Made by a program: the position numbers and the translations under genes. Below, one piece after another: positions 21,076 to 31,334 of a stretch of 64,000 nt of DNA (the stretch's first letter is position 1; each line of letters starts with the position of its first letter). The notes beneath the pieces are model-generated. The model did no database searches. It was not told the DNA's origin and saw nothing but the letters and a program-made list of their open reading frames with translations. This stretch comes from Planctomycetota bacterium (GTDB taxonomy: Bacteria > Planctomycetota > Phycisphaerae > Phycisphaerales > SM1A02): positions 45,083 to 109,082 of the forward strand of contig QWPW01000006.1 in the NCBI GenBank assembly GCA_003671025.1. Reading direction: 5' to 3'.

Positions 21076-22665
21076 ATGTCGAACTTCACTCACGTCGGTC
21101 CTGGTCTTGTCGTTCTCGCGGCCGCGTCACTGGCGCTGATCGCTGCGCCGTTGTGCATTCGCCGCGCAAACGATGCGCAGGCCGATGCCAACATCGCGTT
21201 CGCCTCGCAAGTGTTGGCGCGTCCGACGGTGATGGCTTCGGTGCGCTCCTCTGACGCCACTTCCACGCGCGTCGCTCTGGCGGCGCCTCCGAGCAACGAG
21301 GTCGAATCGGGATTGACGCTGCTGGAACAGTTCAATCGCGCCAATCGCGCCATCGCCAAACTTGTCGAGCCCAGTGTGGTGCACGTGAGCACGCTGGTCG
21401 CGGAATCGGGTGCGCAGGGCGGCGCGCCGATGGGCGCGTACGGATCGAGCGGCTCCGGTTGGATTTGGGATGAAGATGGGCACATCGTCACCAACGCGCA
21501 TGTGGTCGAAGGCGCCGAGCGCTTGCAAGTGCAGATGTTCGACGGCGAACTGCGCCCGGCGGAATTGGTGGGACTCGATCTGCGCACCGACATCGCGGTG
21601 ATCAAAGTGGCCAGTGGAGGTATGCGCGCGTCACTGCGCGGCGACTCGGGCAAGCTCGAGCAGGGCGATCTTGTGTACGCGTTCGGTTCACCGTTTGACT
21701 TTCGTTTTTCGATGTCGAGCGGAATCGTTTCCGGTCTCGGCCGCAGCGCAGGACTGGCCGACGTCGATTACGAGAACTTCATTCAGACCGACGCCGCGAT
21801 CAATCCGGGAAACTCCGGCGGTCCACTCACCGACATTCGCGGTCGCGTCATCGGCATGAACACCGCCATTGCCACCGGTCGCGGCAACACCGTCGGTCAA
21901 GGCCAGTTCGCTGGGATTGGCCTGGCAATCCCCATGTCCATGATCGAATCGGTGGTGTCGCAACTCATTGAGACGGGTGAAGTGCGCAAGGGGTTTCTCG
22001 GCGTGACCGTGGTGTCGCTCGATCAAGCGCGCTTCAACGCGCAGGCGTTTCCCAACTTCGCTCCCGCGGCAGCACACTTCAAAGGCGACGGTGCGGTGGT
22101 CGGCGCGGTGTCAGCAGGGTCACCTGCAGACAAGTCGGGGTTTCGCGAGGGTGATGTCATCGTTTCTATCGATGGTCAAAAAATAGTCGGTGAAACCGCG
22201 GTGCCTGCGATCGTGTCCTCGCGTCGTCCCGGAGATGAAGTGCGCTTTGAGCTTTGGCGCGGCAGCAGCGATGGCGTCGGCGCGCAAGTCGAAATCGTGA
22301 CCAAACTGGGACAACTCGACATGGGCATGCGCGTGGCCTTTGATGTGCCCGCGATACTTGCGCGCGCGGGCATCGTTTCATTCGCCACCGCGACCAGCGA
22401 ACGCGCGAGCAAACTGTCGGTTCCCTTTCGTCGCGGCGTGATCATCGAAAGTCTGCAAGAGGGCTCGGAGCTTTCGGGGATGTTGAGCGCGGGTGCGGCG
22501 ATCACCGGCGTCTTCGATCAGAACGTGGGCTCAGTCGACGAGTTGTATGCGCGCCTCGCACGCGTGTTCCCTGCGGGCGGACGATTTCGCCGCAGCGAGT
22601 TTCCGCTCACGGTGACCCAACCCGATGGCAGCGTGGTGGCGATTCTGATTTCGCTTCGGCGCTGA
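21076..22665 (+). CDS. HtrA/DegP-type serine protease with PDZ domain
   Basis: Triad contexts IVTNAHVVEGA, LRTDIAVIKV, NPGNSGGPL; PDZ GFREGDVIVSIDGQ; N-terminal TM anchor. Confidence 0.93.
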   Translation: MSNFTHVGPGLVVLAAASLALIAAPLCIRRANDAQADANIAFASQVLARPTVMASVRSSDATSTRVALAAPPSNEVESGLTLLEQFNRANRAIAKLVEPSVVHVSTLVAESGAQGGAPMGAYGSSGSGWIWDEDGHIVTNAHVVEGAERLQVQMFDGELRPAELVGLDLRTDIAVIKVASGGMRASLRGDSGKLEQGDLVYAFGSPFDFRFSMSSGIVSGLGRSAGLADVDYENFIQTDAAINPGNSGGPLTDIRGRVIGMNTAIATGRGNTVGQGQFAGIGLAIPMSMIESVVSQLIETGEVRKGFLGVTVVSLDQARFNAQAFPNFAPAAAHFKGDGAVVGAVSAGSPADKSGFREGDVIVSIDGQKIVGETAVPAIVSSRRPGDEVRFELWRGSSDGVGAQVEIVTKLGQLDMGMRVAFDVPAILARAGIVSFATATSERASKLSVPFRRGVIIESLQEGSELSGMLSAGAAITGVFDQNVGSVDELYARLARVFPAGGRFRRSEFPLTVTQPDGSVVAILISLRR

Positions 22666-22761
22666 CATCGAAGGGTGAATGCGCTCGCGGCTGTGCGAGT
22701 GCCATGTCGTCGGTTAGCATCGCGACGCTCGTTCGTTTCACGCTCGCGGCTCATCGCTGAC

Positions 22762-23622
22762 ATGACTGCTTCACTTAACAAACACGATCAACCGATTCTG
22801 CTTGAGGTCAACAACCTCAAGACCTGGTTTCCCATTCGTCGCGGACTTCTGCAACGCACAGTGGGACATGTGAAGGCCGTCGATGACGTGAGCTTTCATG
22901 TGCGTCGCGGCGAGACACTGGGACTGGTTGGCGAATCCGGTTGCGGCAAGACCACCGTTGGCCGCACCTTGCTGCGATTGATTCCAAACTCTGGTGGAAG
23001 CGTGCGCTTTGATGGAGTCGATGTCTTCGGCGCGGGTGCGTTGCAACTGCGCGGCTTGCGTCGGCAGATGCAGATCATCTTTCAGGATCCCGGTGGCAGC
23101 CTCAATCCGCGCATGCGCGTGGGCAACATCATCGGCGAGCCACTCGAAGTGCATGGCATCACGAGTGGTGACGAGACTCGCGTGCGAGTCGAAGAGTTGC
23201 TGGTGAAGTGCGGGTTGTGGAAGCAAGCGGCTGATCGCTATCCCCACGAATTCAGCGGCGGGCAACGACAGCGCATTGGCATTGCCCGCGCGCTCTCGCT
23301 CAATCCGCGACTCATCGTGTGCGACGAACCAACCAGCGCGCTTGATGTTTCGATTCAATCGCAGATCCTCAATTTGCTCGCGGATTTGCAGCAAGAAATG
23401 GGTCTCTCGTACTTGTTCATCTCCCATGACATGGCGGTGATTCATCACATCTGTGATCGCATCGCGGTGATGTACAACGGCAAGATTGTCGAAGCGGGTT
23501 CGCGCGACGAAATCATCGGTAACCCGCAACACGAGTACACCCGCGCGCTGTTGTCGGCCGTGCCTGAGGCGGATCCGCGTGGCAAGAAGCAGCGCGTCAA
23601 GCCGGAAAACGCGCGGATGTGA
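22762..23622 (+). CDS. Oligopeptide/dipeptide ABC transporter ATP-binding protein (OppF/DppF-like)
   Basis: GESGCGKTT Walker [16 protein letters not shown] signature, C-terminal oligopeptide ABC extension. Confidence 0.93.
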   Translation: MTASLNKHDQPILLEVNNLKTWFPIRRGLLQRTVGHVKAVDDVSFHVRRGETLGLVGESGCGKTTVGRTLLRLIPNSGGSVRFDGVDVFGAGALQLRGLRRQMQIIFQDPGGSLNPRMRVGNIIGEPLEVHGITSGDETRVRVEELLVKCGLWKQAADRYPHEFSGGQRQRIGIARALSLNPRLIVCDEPTSALDVSIQSQILNLLADLQQEMGLSYLFISHDMAVIHHICDRIAVMYNGKIVEAGSRDEIIGNPQHEYTRALLSAVPEADPRGKKQRVKPENARM

Positions 23623-23645
23623 TGAGCGCGCTACTCTTGCCCATC

Positions 23646-24137
23646 ATGCGCGGCAATAAAGTTTTTTGGGTCCTCATGCTGGCGTTCGTGATTCCTGCAA
23701 TTGGATTCACCATTATCGCGTGGCGCGTCGTGGGACAAGTGCGCCGCGATGCGTTCGTCACCGACGCGCGCCTGCGCGAACTGGCGTGGAGCGTGCTCGC
23801 CTACGCCGATGAGGCCAACGCGTTTCCTGTTTCCGAAGCGGAGTTGCGTGCGTTTACCAGCGCGCCGACCGGAGTTCCCGCGACGCTGCGCATGCCCGTA
23901 CTTGAGGTCGGCGCGGTGGCCGTTGCAACTGGCTACCCACTGACGCGCGTGGAAGTCACCAGTGCGATTCCCGCGCCCACGCTCGACGAATCGCTCAAGG
24001 AAATCGAAGTCGAGTGGCCCACCGCGCGCGATGTGCAGCCGATCTTTCGCTCCAAGGGCAAGGCCACGCTGCACGGAACTTCGCCCAGCGTCGGCGAGTG
24101 GTTGTACGCGATGGCGCAGCGCATTCGCGCGCGCTAG
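23646..24137 (+). CDS. Hypothetical membrane-anchored protein
   Basis: One N-terminal TM (VFWVLMLAFVIPAIGFTIIAW). Confidence 0.6.
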   Translation: MRGNKVFWVLMLAFVIPAIGFTIIAWRVVGQVRRDAFVTDARLRELAWSVLAYADEANAFPVSEAELRAFTSAPTGVPATLRMPVLEVGAVAVATGYPLTRVEVTSAIPAPTLDESLKEIEVEWPTARDVQPIFRSKGKATLHGTSPSVGEWLYAMAQRIRAR

Positions 24138-24190
24138 AAAGCCTCGCGAAATCGCGCGCGAGTCCCGCGCCGTTGCGCTAGATTCTGCGC

Positions 24191-25084
24191 ATGTCCGATG
24201 CTCCTGCTGCCGCGCCCGTGTTGATCGAGAAGTCGCTGCCCACAACCGAAATGGTTGATTGCATGCTCGGCGCCAGTCGCTGGAATATCCCCATTCACGA
24301 GCATGGCTTCATCGCCCTCGTCGATTGCATGCCGCGCCTCGTTCCGCAAGGACAAACCGCCGACTGCGCCATCGTGCAATCGGCGCGCGTGAGTTACGGC
24401 GAGGGCACCAAGCATGTCAGTGAAGATCGCGGTTTGGTGCGCTATCTCATGCGTCACCATCACTCGACGCCGTTTGAAATGGTGGAGTTCAAGTTCCACA
24501 TCGCGATGCCGATCTTCATCGCGCGCCAGTGGATTCGCCATCGCACTGCGAACGTGAACGAATACTCCGCGCGCTATTCGATCATGCCTGATCGCTTCTA
24601 TCGCCCCGATGTGGAGAGCGTGCGCAAGCAATCGAAGTCCAATCGGCAAGGCGGCGAAGGTCCCATCGACAGCGGAACCGCCGAGGAGTTCCTCAAACTA
24701 CTCGACGACGCAGAGAGCCACTACCAGCGCTACATCGATCTCACCGAGCGCGGCGTTGCGCGTGAACTCGCGCGCGCGGCGTTGCCCGTGAGCGTCTACA
24801 CCGAGTGGTATTGGAAGTGCGACTTGCACAACATCTTCCACTTCCTCGCGCTGCGCATGGATCCGCACGCGCAAATCGAGATTCAAGATTACGCGCGCGC
24901 GATGTATGAGCTCATCAAACCAATCGCTCCCGTTGCCTGCGAAGCATTCGAGGACTATCGATTGCACTCGATGCACTTGACTGGTCTTGAGATCGAAGCG
25001 ATTCGCAGCGGCGCGCCACTCGCGACTGAAAACAAGCGTGAAACAGCGGAATGGGACGCAAAGAAGGCGCGGCTTGGTCTGTGA
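24191..25084 (+). CDS. thyX: FAD-dependent thymidylate synthase
   Basis: ThyX motif RHRTANVNEYSARYS; SVYTEWYWKCDLHNIFHFLALR. Confidence 0.96.
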   Translation: MSDAPAAAPVLIEKSLPTTEMVDCMLGASRWNIPIHEHGFIALVDCMPRLVPQGQTADCAIVQSARVSYGEGTKHVSEDRGLVRYLMRHHHSTPFEMVEFKFHIAMPIFIARQWIRHRTANVNEYSARYSIMPDRFYRPDVESVRKQSKSNRQGGEGPIDSGTAEEFLKLLDDAESHYQRYIDLTERGVARELARAALPVSVYTEWYWKCDLHNIFHFLALRMDPHAQIEIQDYARAMYELIKPIAPVACEAFEDYRLHSMHLTGLEIEAIRSGAPLATENKRETAEWDAKKARLGL

Positions 25085-25129
25085 GTTTGGATTCTGAGTT
25101 GAGTCGGCGAAGTGAGCGTGGGTTCACGC

Positions 25130-25915
25130 TCACGCGATTTCGCTGAGGCATGCAATCGTCGCATCCGACTTGGGCGCAGGCGTGCCGGCCACAAGAAGCG
25201 CAATCGAACGAGCGCCCGCGTTCGCGGCAGCAACAGCTCCCGCAGCGCAATCGTCGATGAGCACGATGTGATTCGCGTCGGTGATGCCGAGCACGCGTTG
25301 CACTTCGAAGAGCCCCCACGGCGCGGGAGCGGGCGCGCATGTTTCATCGGCAGTGATGATTGCATCGAGCGGAATACCTGCGGCAACCAGCGCATCCAGT
25401 TGGGGTGCGAGCAATCTGCGCGAAGTGCAGCAGACGACGGCGGTCTTGATGCCGCGGTCATGCAATCGGCGAATCGCCGCGCACGCTTCCGCGTTTGGTG
25501 TGCTTGCAATTTGCGCCGCCGCGAGCAGACGCGGCTCGAGATAGGCCATCATCACGTCAAGGTCCGATTCGGTCACCCATCGATGATGGTGGCATCGATA
25601 GGCCTCGGCGATGCGCGCCGTCGAGAACACGCGTTCCAATTGTGGTCGTCCTGTGGGTCCGCGCGAAGCCGTGAGTTCCGCGTCGGTGACTTCAACACCC
25701 CAATGCGCCAATGTGTCGCGAATCGCCTGATGAATCGCCGTGCGCCCCGCGTCATAGAGCACGCCATGCCACGAAAACACAATCGCCTCGGCGTTGCGCA
25801 GCACATCGTTGGTTCGGTCAGTGTCTGGTCGCGTCATGGTTTGATCGCACACTGCAAACGGTTGGTCGCCGGCGGAACATCGGCGGAGTTCTGCGGCGCA
25901 CGCGCGCTGCGTCAA
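25130..25915 (-). CDS. Phosphonoacetaldehyde hydrolase-like HAD protein, catalytically degenerate
   Basis: PhnX-like architecture (GVEVTDAELTASRGPTGRPQLERVF, VQRVLGITDANHIVLIDD) with motif I Asp replaced by Ser. Confidence 0.65.
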   Translation of the reverse strand: MTQRACAAELRRCSAGDQPFAVCDQTMTRPDTDRTNDVLRNAEAIVFSWHGVLYDAGRTAIHQAIRDTLAHWGVEVTDAELTASRGPTGRPQLERVFSTARIAEAYRCHHHRWVTESDLDVMMAYLEPRLLAAAQIASTPNAEACAAIRRLHDRGIKTAVVCCTSRRLLAPQLDALVAAGIPLDAIITADETCAPAPAPWGLFEVQRVLGITDANHIVLIDDCAAGAVAAANAGARSIALLVAGTPAPKSDATIACLSEIA

Positions 25916-25961
25916 GGCGTCGTTGATTCATACGCATCAACTCGCACTCATTCGCATCCAT

Positions 25962-26459
25962 TCACATCGGCTTGTTCAACTGCGCCAAATCGAGTTCGCG
26001 TTCGGTCGGAATCGAAACCAGTCCGATCAGCGGCGCGTCGGGCGCGGTTTGAATCTGCGTCAGACGAATCGGAGTCGGCGGGTAGTAACGCAACAGCCCT
26101 CCAGGGAAAGGACCCTCTCCGCGCACATCCCAGAATTCGTTGAGCGGAATCGTCAGCGTCTCACCGGCAGCAAGTTGTTTGGCGTGATGGAGGTAGCGTT
26201 GATTGAGCCAGATGTCGATCTCGGTCCACGATTCGACGGAGGCGTTCACGATGATCATCGCTTCGCCGTCGTTGAAGACTTGGATTCCCTCGGCGATGCG
26301 CTGAGTAAGTTGGAAGGGATACGGCCGCGTGGCCTTGGTTGGATCCGAAGGCAACGACTCGCATCCGCACGCCGACATGATCACGCCCGCCGTGAGGGCT
26401 GCGCAAAGAAGCGGCGTTACAACAGGAATTCGCATCGGCGGAATGTAGCACTTCATCGT
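25962..26459 (-). CDS. Putative lipoprotein (YcfL/DUF1425-like)
   Basis: Signal sequence with lipobox-like Cys (MSACGC); small beta-rich domain; start assignment uncertain. Confidence 0.5.
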   Translation of the reverse strand, partial: TMKCYIPPMRIPVVTPLLCAALTAGVIMSACGCESLPSDPTKATRPYPFQLTQRIAEGIQVFNDGEAMIIVNASVESWTEIDIWLNQRYLHHAKQLAAGETLTIPLNEFWDVRGEGPFPGGLLRYYPPTPIRLTQIQTAPDAPLIGLVSIPTERELDLAQLNKPM

Positions 26460-26535
26460 GTGGGCGCGTCGCGAGCAGTCGTGCGCGAGCGTTGCGATGA
26501 AGGAGCGGTGCACGGATCTCGTCACGCGCGACGCA

Positions 26536-27969
26536 TCAAGATGGGTGCAATCCAGCAGCTTTGGCGCAGGAATCGACTAGTGCGCGCGCGCGATCCATGG
26601 TGGGTGCCTCGGCGATGATGCGCGCGATTGGCTCGGTGTTCGACGCGCGCAGATGCACCCAACCATCAGCGAAATCAATGCGCACGCCGTCCGCGTCGTT
26701 GATGCGCTCGTTGGCAAATGCCGCCTTCATGCGCGCCAACGCGGAGCTCACCGCGGGCAATCCACCGATGGCGGCGAGGTCGAGCTTGGTCTTGAGAATC
26801 GCGTAACGCGGCAGCGCATCGACAATCTGTGAAAGCGGTTCGTCGCGCGATGCAAGCAAATCAAGCACCAGCGCCATCGCACTCAGAGAATCGCGCACCC
26901 AACACACGCGCGGGAAGATGACGCCGCCATTACCTTCGCCGCCGAGCAATCCGCGCGCGGGCTTGAGCGACGCGACCACATTCGCTTCGCCGACTGCGGT
27001 GCGCAAAACCCGCGACCCGGGAAAGCGCGCGGCGACATCATCAATCATGCGCGAGGTCGAAAGATTTGCCGCCAATACGCCCGCGCCATGCAATTCCAAC
27101 ATGCGCAGTGCCGCGAGAACCAGCGTGTATTCCTCGCCGATGTAGCGACCAGTTTCATCGACGATGGCGAGGCGATCGGCGTCGGGATCTTGTGCGAATC
27201 CGCAAGCGGCGCGACCACCATGAGCAGCATCTCGACTCATCGTCGCGCGCACGGCGTGCACGAGATCGCCGAGATTTTCCGCGGTGGGCTCGGGCGTGTG
27301 TCCGAAGATTCCCGTGGCCTCGCCATGAATGTGAGTGAGTCCACAGCCAAGCGCCTCCAACAACATGCGACCACCAACGCAACCCGATGCGTTCACGCTG
27401 TCGAGCACAACATGCAGCGCCTTCGCGCGCACCCGCGGCGCCGCTTGCGTCGCGTGCAACACACGTTCGACGTGACGCTGATTTCCCGAGTCGTCACTGG
27501 CGATGACGCCAATCTGCTGTGGACCCACGAACGCAATGTCACTGTTGCGAAATCGCGTGATGATCTGTTGCGCTGTTTCTGGTGGCGGTGCGAGCCCATC
27601 GCCGTCGAGACACTTGAGGCCGTTCCACTCAATTGGATTGTGACTGGCGGTGATCACCATGCCGCCATCGGCCTTGAGTGCGTCGATCATCACGCCCGCA
27701 GTGGGCGTCATCGCGATGCCGATGTCGATGACATCGCAGCCCGTCGCAGCGAGCGCGCCTTGCACTGCGCGTGCCAGCGCATCGCCGCCGATGCGACCAT
27801 CACGCGCGACCACTAATCGTGCGCGGCGCCCTGTGATTCCCGCTTGAATATGCGATCCAAACGCTCCCGCAAACGTGGCCGCGAACACGGGCGTCATGGT
27901 TTGTCCCACGATGCCGCGAGCGCCTGAAACAGAGAGCATGAGAGGAGCATCCGTGCGTGTCGAAGACAT
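26536..27969 (-). CDS. Phosphoglucosamine/phosphohexose mutase (alpha-D-phosphohexomutase family)
   Basis: Active serine loop ITASHNPIEWNGLK, metal loop DPDADRLAIVDE, GEGNGGVIFP, RASNTEPIARII. Confidence 0.92.
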   Translation of the reverse strand: MSSTRTDAPLMLSVSGARGIVGQTMTPVFAATFAGAFGSHIQAGITGRRARLVVARDGRIGGDALARAVQGALAATGCDVIDIGIAMTPTAGVMIDALKADGGMVITASHNPIEWNGLKCLDGDGLAPPPETAQQIITRFRNSDIAFVGPQQIGVIASDDSGNQRHVERVLHATQAAPRVRAKALHVVLDSVNASGCVGGRMLLEALGCGLTHIHGEATGIFGHTPEPTAENLGDLVHAVRATMSRDAAHGGRAACGFAQDPDADRLAIVDETGRYIGEEYTLVLAALRMLELHGAGVLAANLSTSRMIDDVAARFPGSRVLRTAVGEANVVASLKPARGLLGGEGNGGVIFPRVCWVRDSLSAMALVLDLLASRDEPLSQIVDALPRYAILKTKLDLAAIGGLPAVSSALARMKAAFANERINDADGVRIDFADGWVHLRASNTEPIARIIAEAPTMDRARALVDSCAKAAGLHPS

Positions 27970-28040
27970 AGGCGCGAGTGTAGGGCGAGAGTTCTTCGGC
28001 GCGCGAACCAGTCGAAGCATCGCGCTACACTCGGGCGTCA

Positions 28041-28493
28041 ATGGTTCACAATGCTTCCGCTTCCCTCTCGCACCCATTTGCGCTTGAGGTTGAGTCCGAG
28101 TTTGCCGCAGCGCATGCGATCATGATCGGCGGCGTACGCGAGCCGATGCATGGCCACAATTGGCGGGTGGTCGTTTGCGTCGGCGGCGCCAAGCTCGATG
28201 GCGAAGAACTCCTGTGCGACTTTCATGCGCTCGACGCACACCTGCGCGCGATCATCGCGCCGTTCAGCAATCGCACACTCAACGACGTCGCGCCCTTTGA
28301 CGTGATCAATCCAACCGCCGAAGCGCTGGCACGACACATCTCGCAATCGCTAACCACTGCGCTCGCCGCGCAATCACCATCGGTGGTGGTGGAATGGGTG
28401 CGCGTGACGGAAGCGCCGCGCTGCACCGCCATCGTGCGCAGCGGCGCGACGACAGCGAACGGCGCGGCCAGCCCGAAATCGATTTCACCATGA
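28041..28493 (+). CDS. 6-pyruvoyl tetrahydropterin synthase/QueD family protein, PTPS-III-like
   Basis: Zn-binding MHGHNW, E-x-x-H-G-H motif, FAAAHA; no CxxxHGH. Confidence 0.82.
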   Translation: MVHNASASLSHPFALEVESEFAAAHAIMIGGVREPMHGHNWRVVVCVGGAKLDGEELLCDFHALDAHLRAIIAPFSNRTLNDVAPFDVINPTAEALARHISQSLTTALAAQSPSVVVEWVRVTEAPRCTAIVRSGATTANGAASPKSISP

Positions 28494-30697
28494 CGCAACG
28501 GATTCCCACGATCAACTCGAAACGTCCTCAATCACCCAACGATGTAGTCCCCGCGGGACCAGACGATCCCGCGCGTTTTCTCAATCGCGATTTGCAGTGG
28601 CTCGAGTTCAACCAACGCGTCTTGGCTCAAGCACTTGATGTGCGCACTCCCTTGCTCGAGCGCGTGCGCTTCCTCGCGATTTTCGGCTCCAATCTCGATG
28701 AATTCTTCATGAAGCGCGTCGGTGGTCTGCGTCGGCAGATTGATGCAGGAGTGGGCAGTCCGCCTTGGGAGCCACTCACGCCTGTCGAACAACTCGAGCT
28801 CATTCGCGAGCGAGTGCTCGAGCAAACCGCGTGCGCCACCGCGGCGTTTCGCGAGACGTTGGTGCCCGAGCTTGCGCGCGAATCGATTCAACTTCTCGAT
28901 TGGCCGGAGCTCACCGATGCCGAGCGCGTCGAAGCGGAAAGCTGGTATCGCCGCAACATCTTTCCCATTCTCACTCCACTTGCGGTGGATCCTGGGCATC
29001 GCTTTCCCTTCATCTCCAACATGTCGATTTCGCTCGGAGTGTTGCTCCGTCGTCCCGGCGAGAGCGAAGCGTTGTTCGCGCGCGTGAAGGTTCCCGAACT
29101 CGGCGGAAAGTTGTTTCGCTTCGGTCAGACGCGCCGCTTCATCTCGCTGCAAGACATCATCGCGCACAACTTGGACGACCTCTTTCCGGGAATGGAAATC
29201 ACCGAGGTCCTCCCATTTCGCGTCACCCGCAACGCCGAGACCGAGCGTGACAACGAAGACGCCGAAGATCTGCTCGAGCAGATTCAACAACAATTGCGCG
29301 AGCGGCGTTTCGCACGGGTGGTGCGATTGGAAGTCGGCGCGCGGAGCAACGAGCGCGTCATGCGCTTTCTTGAAGAGGAATTGCAACTCGACACCGACGA
29401 CCTCTATCACACCGATGGCACGCTCGATTGGGGAACACTCAATGAGATCGCCGATCTCGATCTGCCCGAGTTGCGCTGGCCCAAGTGGACGCCGGTCGCG
29501 CCGCAAGGACTCGATGACGATGACTCCGACATCTTCGCCATCATTCGCAAGGGCGATGTCTTGTTGCATCATCCCTACGAGAGCTTCGACCACTCGGTGG
29601 AACGCTTCATCGAACAGGCCGCGGCGGACCCGAAGGTGTTGGCGATCAAGCAGGCGCTCTATCGCACCAGCGGCGATAGCCCGTTCATTCCTAGTTTGAT
29701 TCGCGCGGCGGAGAGCGGCAAGCAAGTTGCAGTGCTCGTCGAATTGCGCGCGCGCTTCGATGAGGCGCGCAACATCCTTTGGGCGCGCAAACTCGAAGAC
29801 GCGGGCGTGCATGTGGCCTACGGAGTCGTGGGCTACAAGACCCACACCAAAGTTGCGCTGGTCGTGCGTCAAGAGCAAGGCGGCATTCGTTCGTACGCGC
29901 ATGTGGGCACGGGCAACTACAACTCCAAGACCGCGCGCCTTTACGAAGACGTGGGCATGCTCACTTCGGATCCTGCCATCACTGAAGACCTCATCGGGCT
30001 CTTCAACTACATGACTGGCCGCAGTCGGCAGACCGAGTATCAAAAGTTGTTGGTCGCGCCGGTGGCGATGAAGAAGCGATTCATTGAGCTCATCGATCAC
30101 GAAGCCGAGTTGGCCACGGGGGGGCGCGGTGGACGGATCATCGCGAAGATGAATCAACTGGAAGATCGCAGCGTGACCGATGCGCTCTATCGCGCGGCGA
30201 TGTGCGGCGTTTCCATTGACTTGATCGTGCGCGGCTTCTGTTGCATTCGTCCCGGCGTGAAGGGACTGAGTGAAAACATTCGCGTGACCAGCACCATCGG
30301 GCGATTCTTAGAGCACAGCCGCATCTTCTGGTTTGGCAACGGTGCGCCCGATCCGCTCGATGGACATTTCTATCTCGGCAGCGCGGACTGGATGTATCGC
30401 AATCTCAACACGCGCGTGGAATGTGCGACGCCGATTGAAGCGCGTCGTCATCGCGAGCGATTGTGGGACATCTTGCAGCTTCACTTGACGGATCGTCGTC
30501 AGCGATGGGTGATGGCGGCGGATGGTTCCTATCGCCAGCCTAATTGCGCGACGGCGAGTGTTTCGTCGCAGGACGCACAGGGCAAGAACTCCGCCGAGGA
30601 CGACGTGTGCATCGGAACGCAACAGTTGTTGATGCGCCGCACGCTCGAACATCGCGTCAGCGCTGATCAACTGAGTAGTAGGCAACGCTTCGAGTAG
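28490..30697 (+). CDS. ppk1: Polyphosphate kinase 1
   Basis: FLNRDLQWLEFNQRVL, VKVPELGGKLFRF, KTHTKVALVVRQE, YAHVGTGNYNSKTARLYEDVGMLT, LGSADWMYRNLNTRVE. Confidence 0.97.
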   Translation: MTQRIPTINSKRPQSPNDVVPAGPDDPARFLNRDLQWLEFNQRVLAQALDVRTPLLERVRFLAIFGSNLDEFFMKRVGGLRRQIDAGVGSPPWEPLTPVEQLELIRERVLEQTACATAAFRETLVPELARESIQLLDWPELTDAERVEAESWYRRNIFPILTPLAVDPGHRFPFISNMSISLGVLLRRPGESEALFARVKVPELGGKLFRFGQTRRFISLQDIIAHNLDDLFPGMEITEVLPFRVTRNAETERDNEDAEDLLEQIQQQLRERRFARVVRLEVGARSNERVMRFLEEELQLDTDDLYHTDGTLDWGTLNEIADLDLPELRWPKWTPVAPQGLDDDDSDIFAIIRKGDVLLHHPYESFDHSVERFIEQAAADPKVLAIKQALYRTSGDSPFIPSLIRAAESGKQVAVLVELRARFDEARNILWARKLEDAGVHVAYGVVGYKTHTKVALVVRQEQGGIRSYAHVGTGNYNSKTARLYEDVGMLTSDPAITEDLIGLFNYMTGRSRQTEYQKLLVAPVAMKKRFIELIDHEAELATGGRGGRIIAKMNQLEDRSVTDALYRAAMCGVSIDLIVRGFCCIRPGVKGLSENIRVTSTIGRFLEHSRIFWFGNGAPDPLDGHFYLGSADWMYRNLNTRVECATPIEARRHRERLWDILQLHLTDRRQRWVMAADGSYRQPNCATASVSSQDAQGKNSAEDDVCIGTQQLLMRRTLEHRVSADQLSSRQRFE

Positions 30698-30743
30698 TCG
30701 GGCTCGGCTTGTTTTGTAGCCAATTCGCTTACCAACCCGTCGC

Positions 30744-31334
30744 TCACCAACCGAGGCGTCGTGGCGCCGTGGAACCGACAAGCCGAATCGGTATCACTTC
30801 GTCGCCTTCGAGCGAGAGATTTGCGTTGTCGTCAGCCTCAACGGTGAGATCGAAGCTGGCGCGAACTAACTTGGATCCATTCTCAAACTCGAGCGTGAAC
30901 GCGCCCTGTGCCACGCCGCCGATTGCCAGCGGTCCGCGCACACCTTCGAGCAACAGTTGTTCCACACCATCGTCGATGCGCATCAACAGCGCGGCGTTGG
31001 CGCGATCGAGGCGCACGGAAATCTCGCGATCATCATCATCAAGAAAGATGATTTCGTCGCTGGTGAGATAGCGGTCGCGCGGATCCTCGGGCATCGGACC
31101 AAACGCGACACCATTGCGCACCAACGCGAGCACGCGATGCATGATGATCCGGCCAACCATGTGCGTCGACGCTTGCTCCGTCGTTGCTTGATAGGCGCGA
31201 AAGGAAGCGGTCAACGCCGCGAGTGTCGCCACCAACAGCGCCGAAGAAATCGCCAGCGCGATGAGCATCTCGACCAGCGAGAAGCCGCGCGTTGCGCGCA
31301 CGTGGCTTTGATCATGGTGACGATGAGCGTTCAT
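30744..31334 (-). CDS. Prepilin-type N-terminal cleavage/methylation protein (GspJ/PilW-like)
   Basis: TRGFSLVEMLIALAISSALL class III signal. Confidence 0.8.
   Translation of the reverse strand: MNAHRHHDQSHVRATRGFSLVEMLIALAISSALLVATLAALTASFRAYQATTEQASTHMVGRIIMHRVLALVRNGVAFGPMPEDPRDRYLTSDEIIFLDDDDREISVRLDRANAALLMRIDDGVEQLLLEGVRGPLAIGGVAQGAFTLEFENGSKLVRASFDLTVEADDNANLSLEGDEVIPIRLVGSTAPRRLGW

Noticed and set aside
28532-30157. 541-aa minus-strand ORF
   Set aside because: Antisense to ppk1
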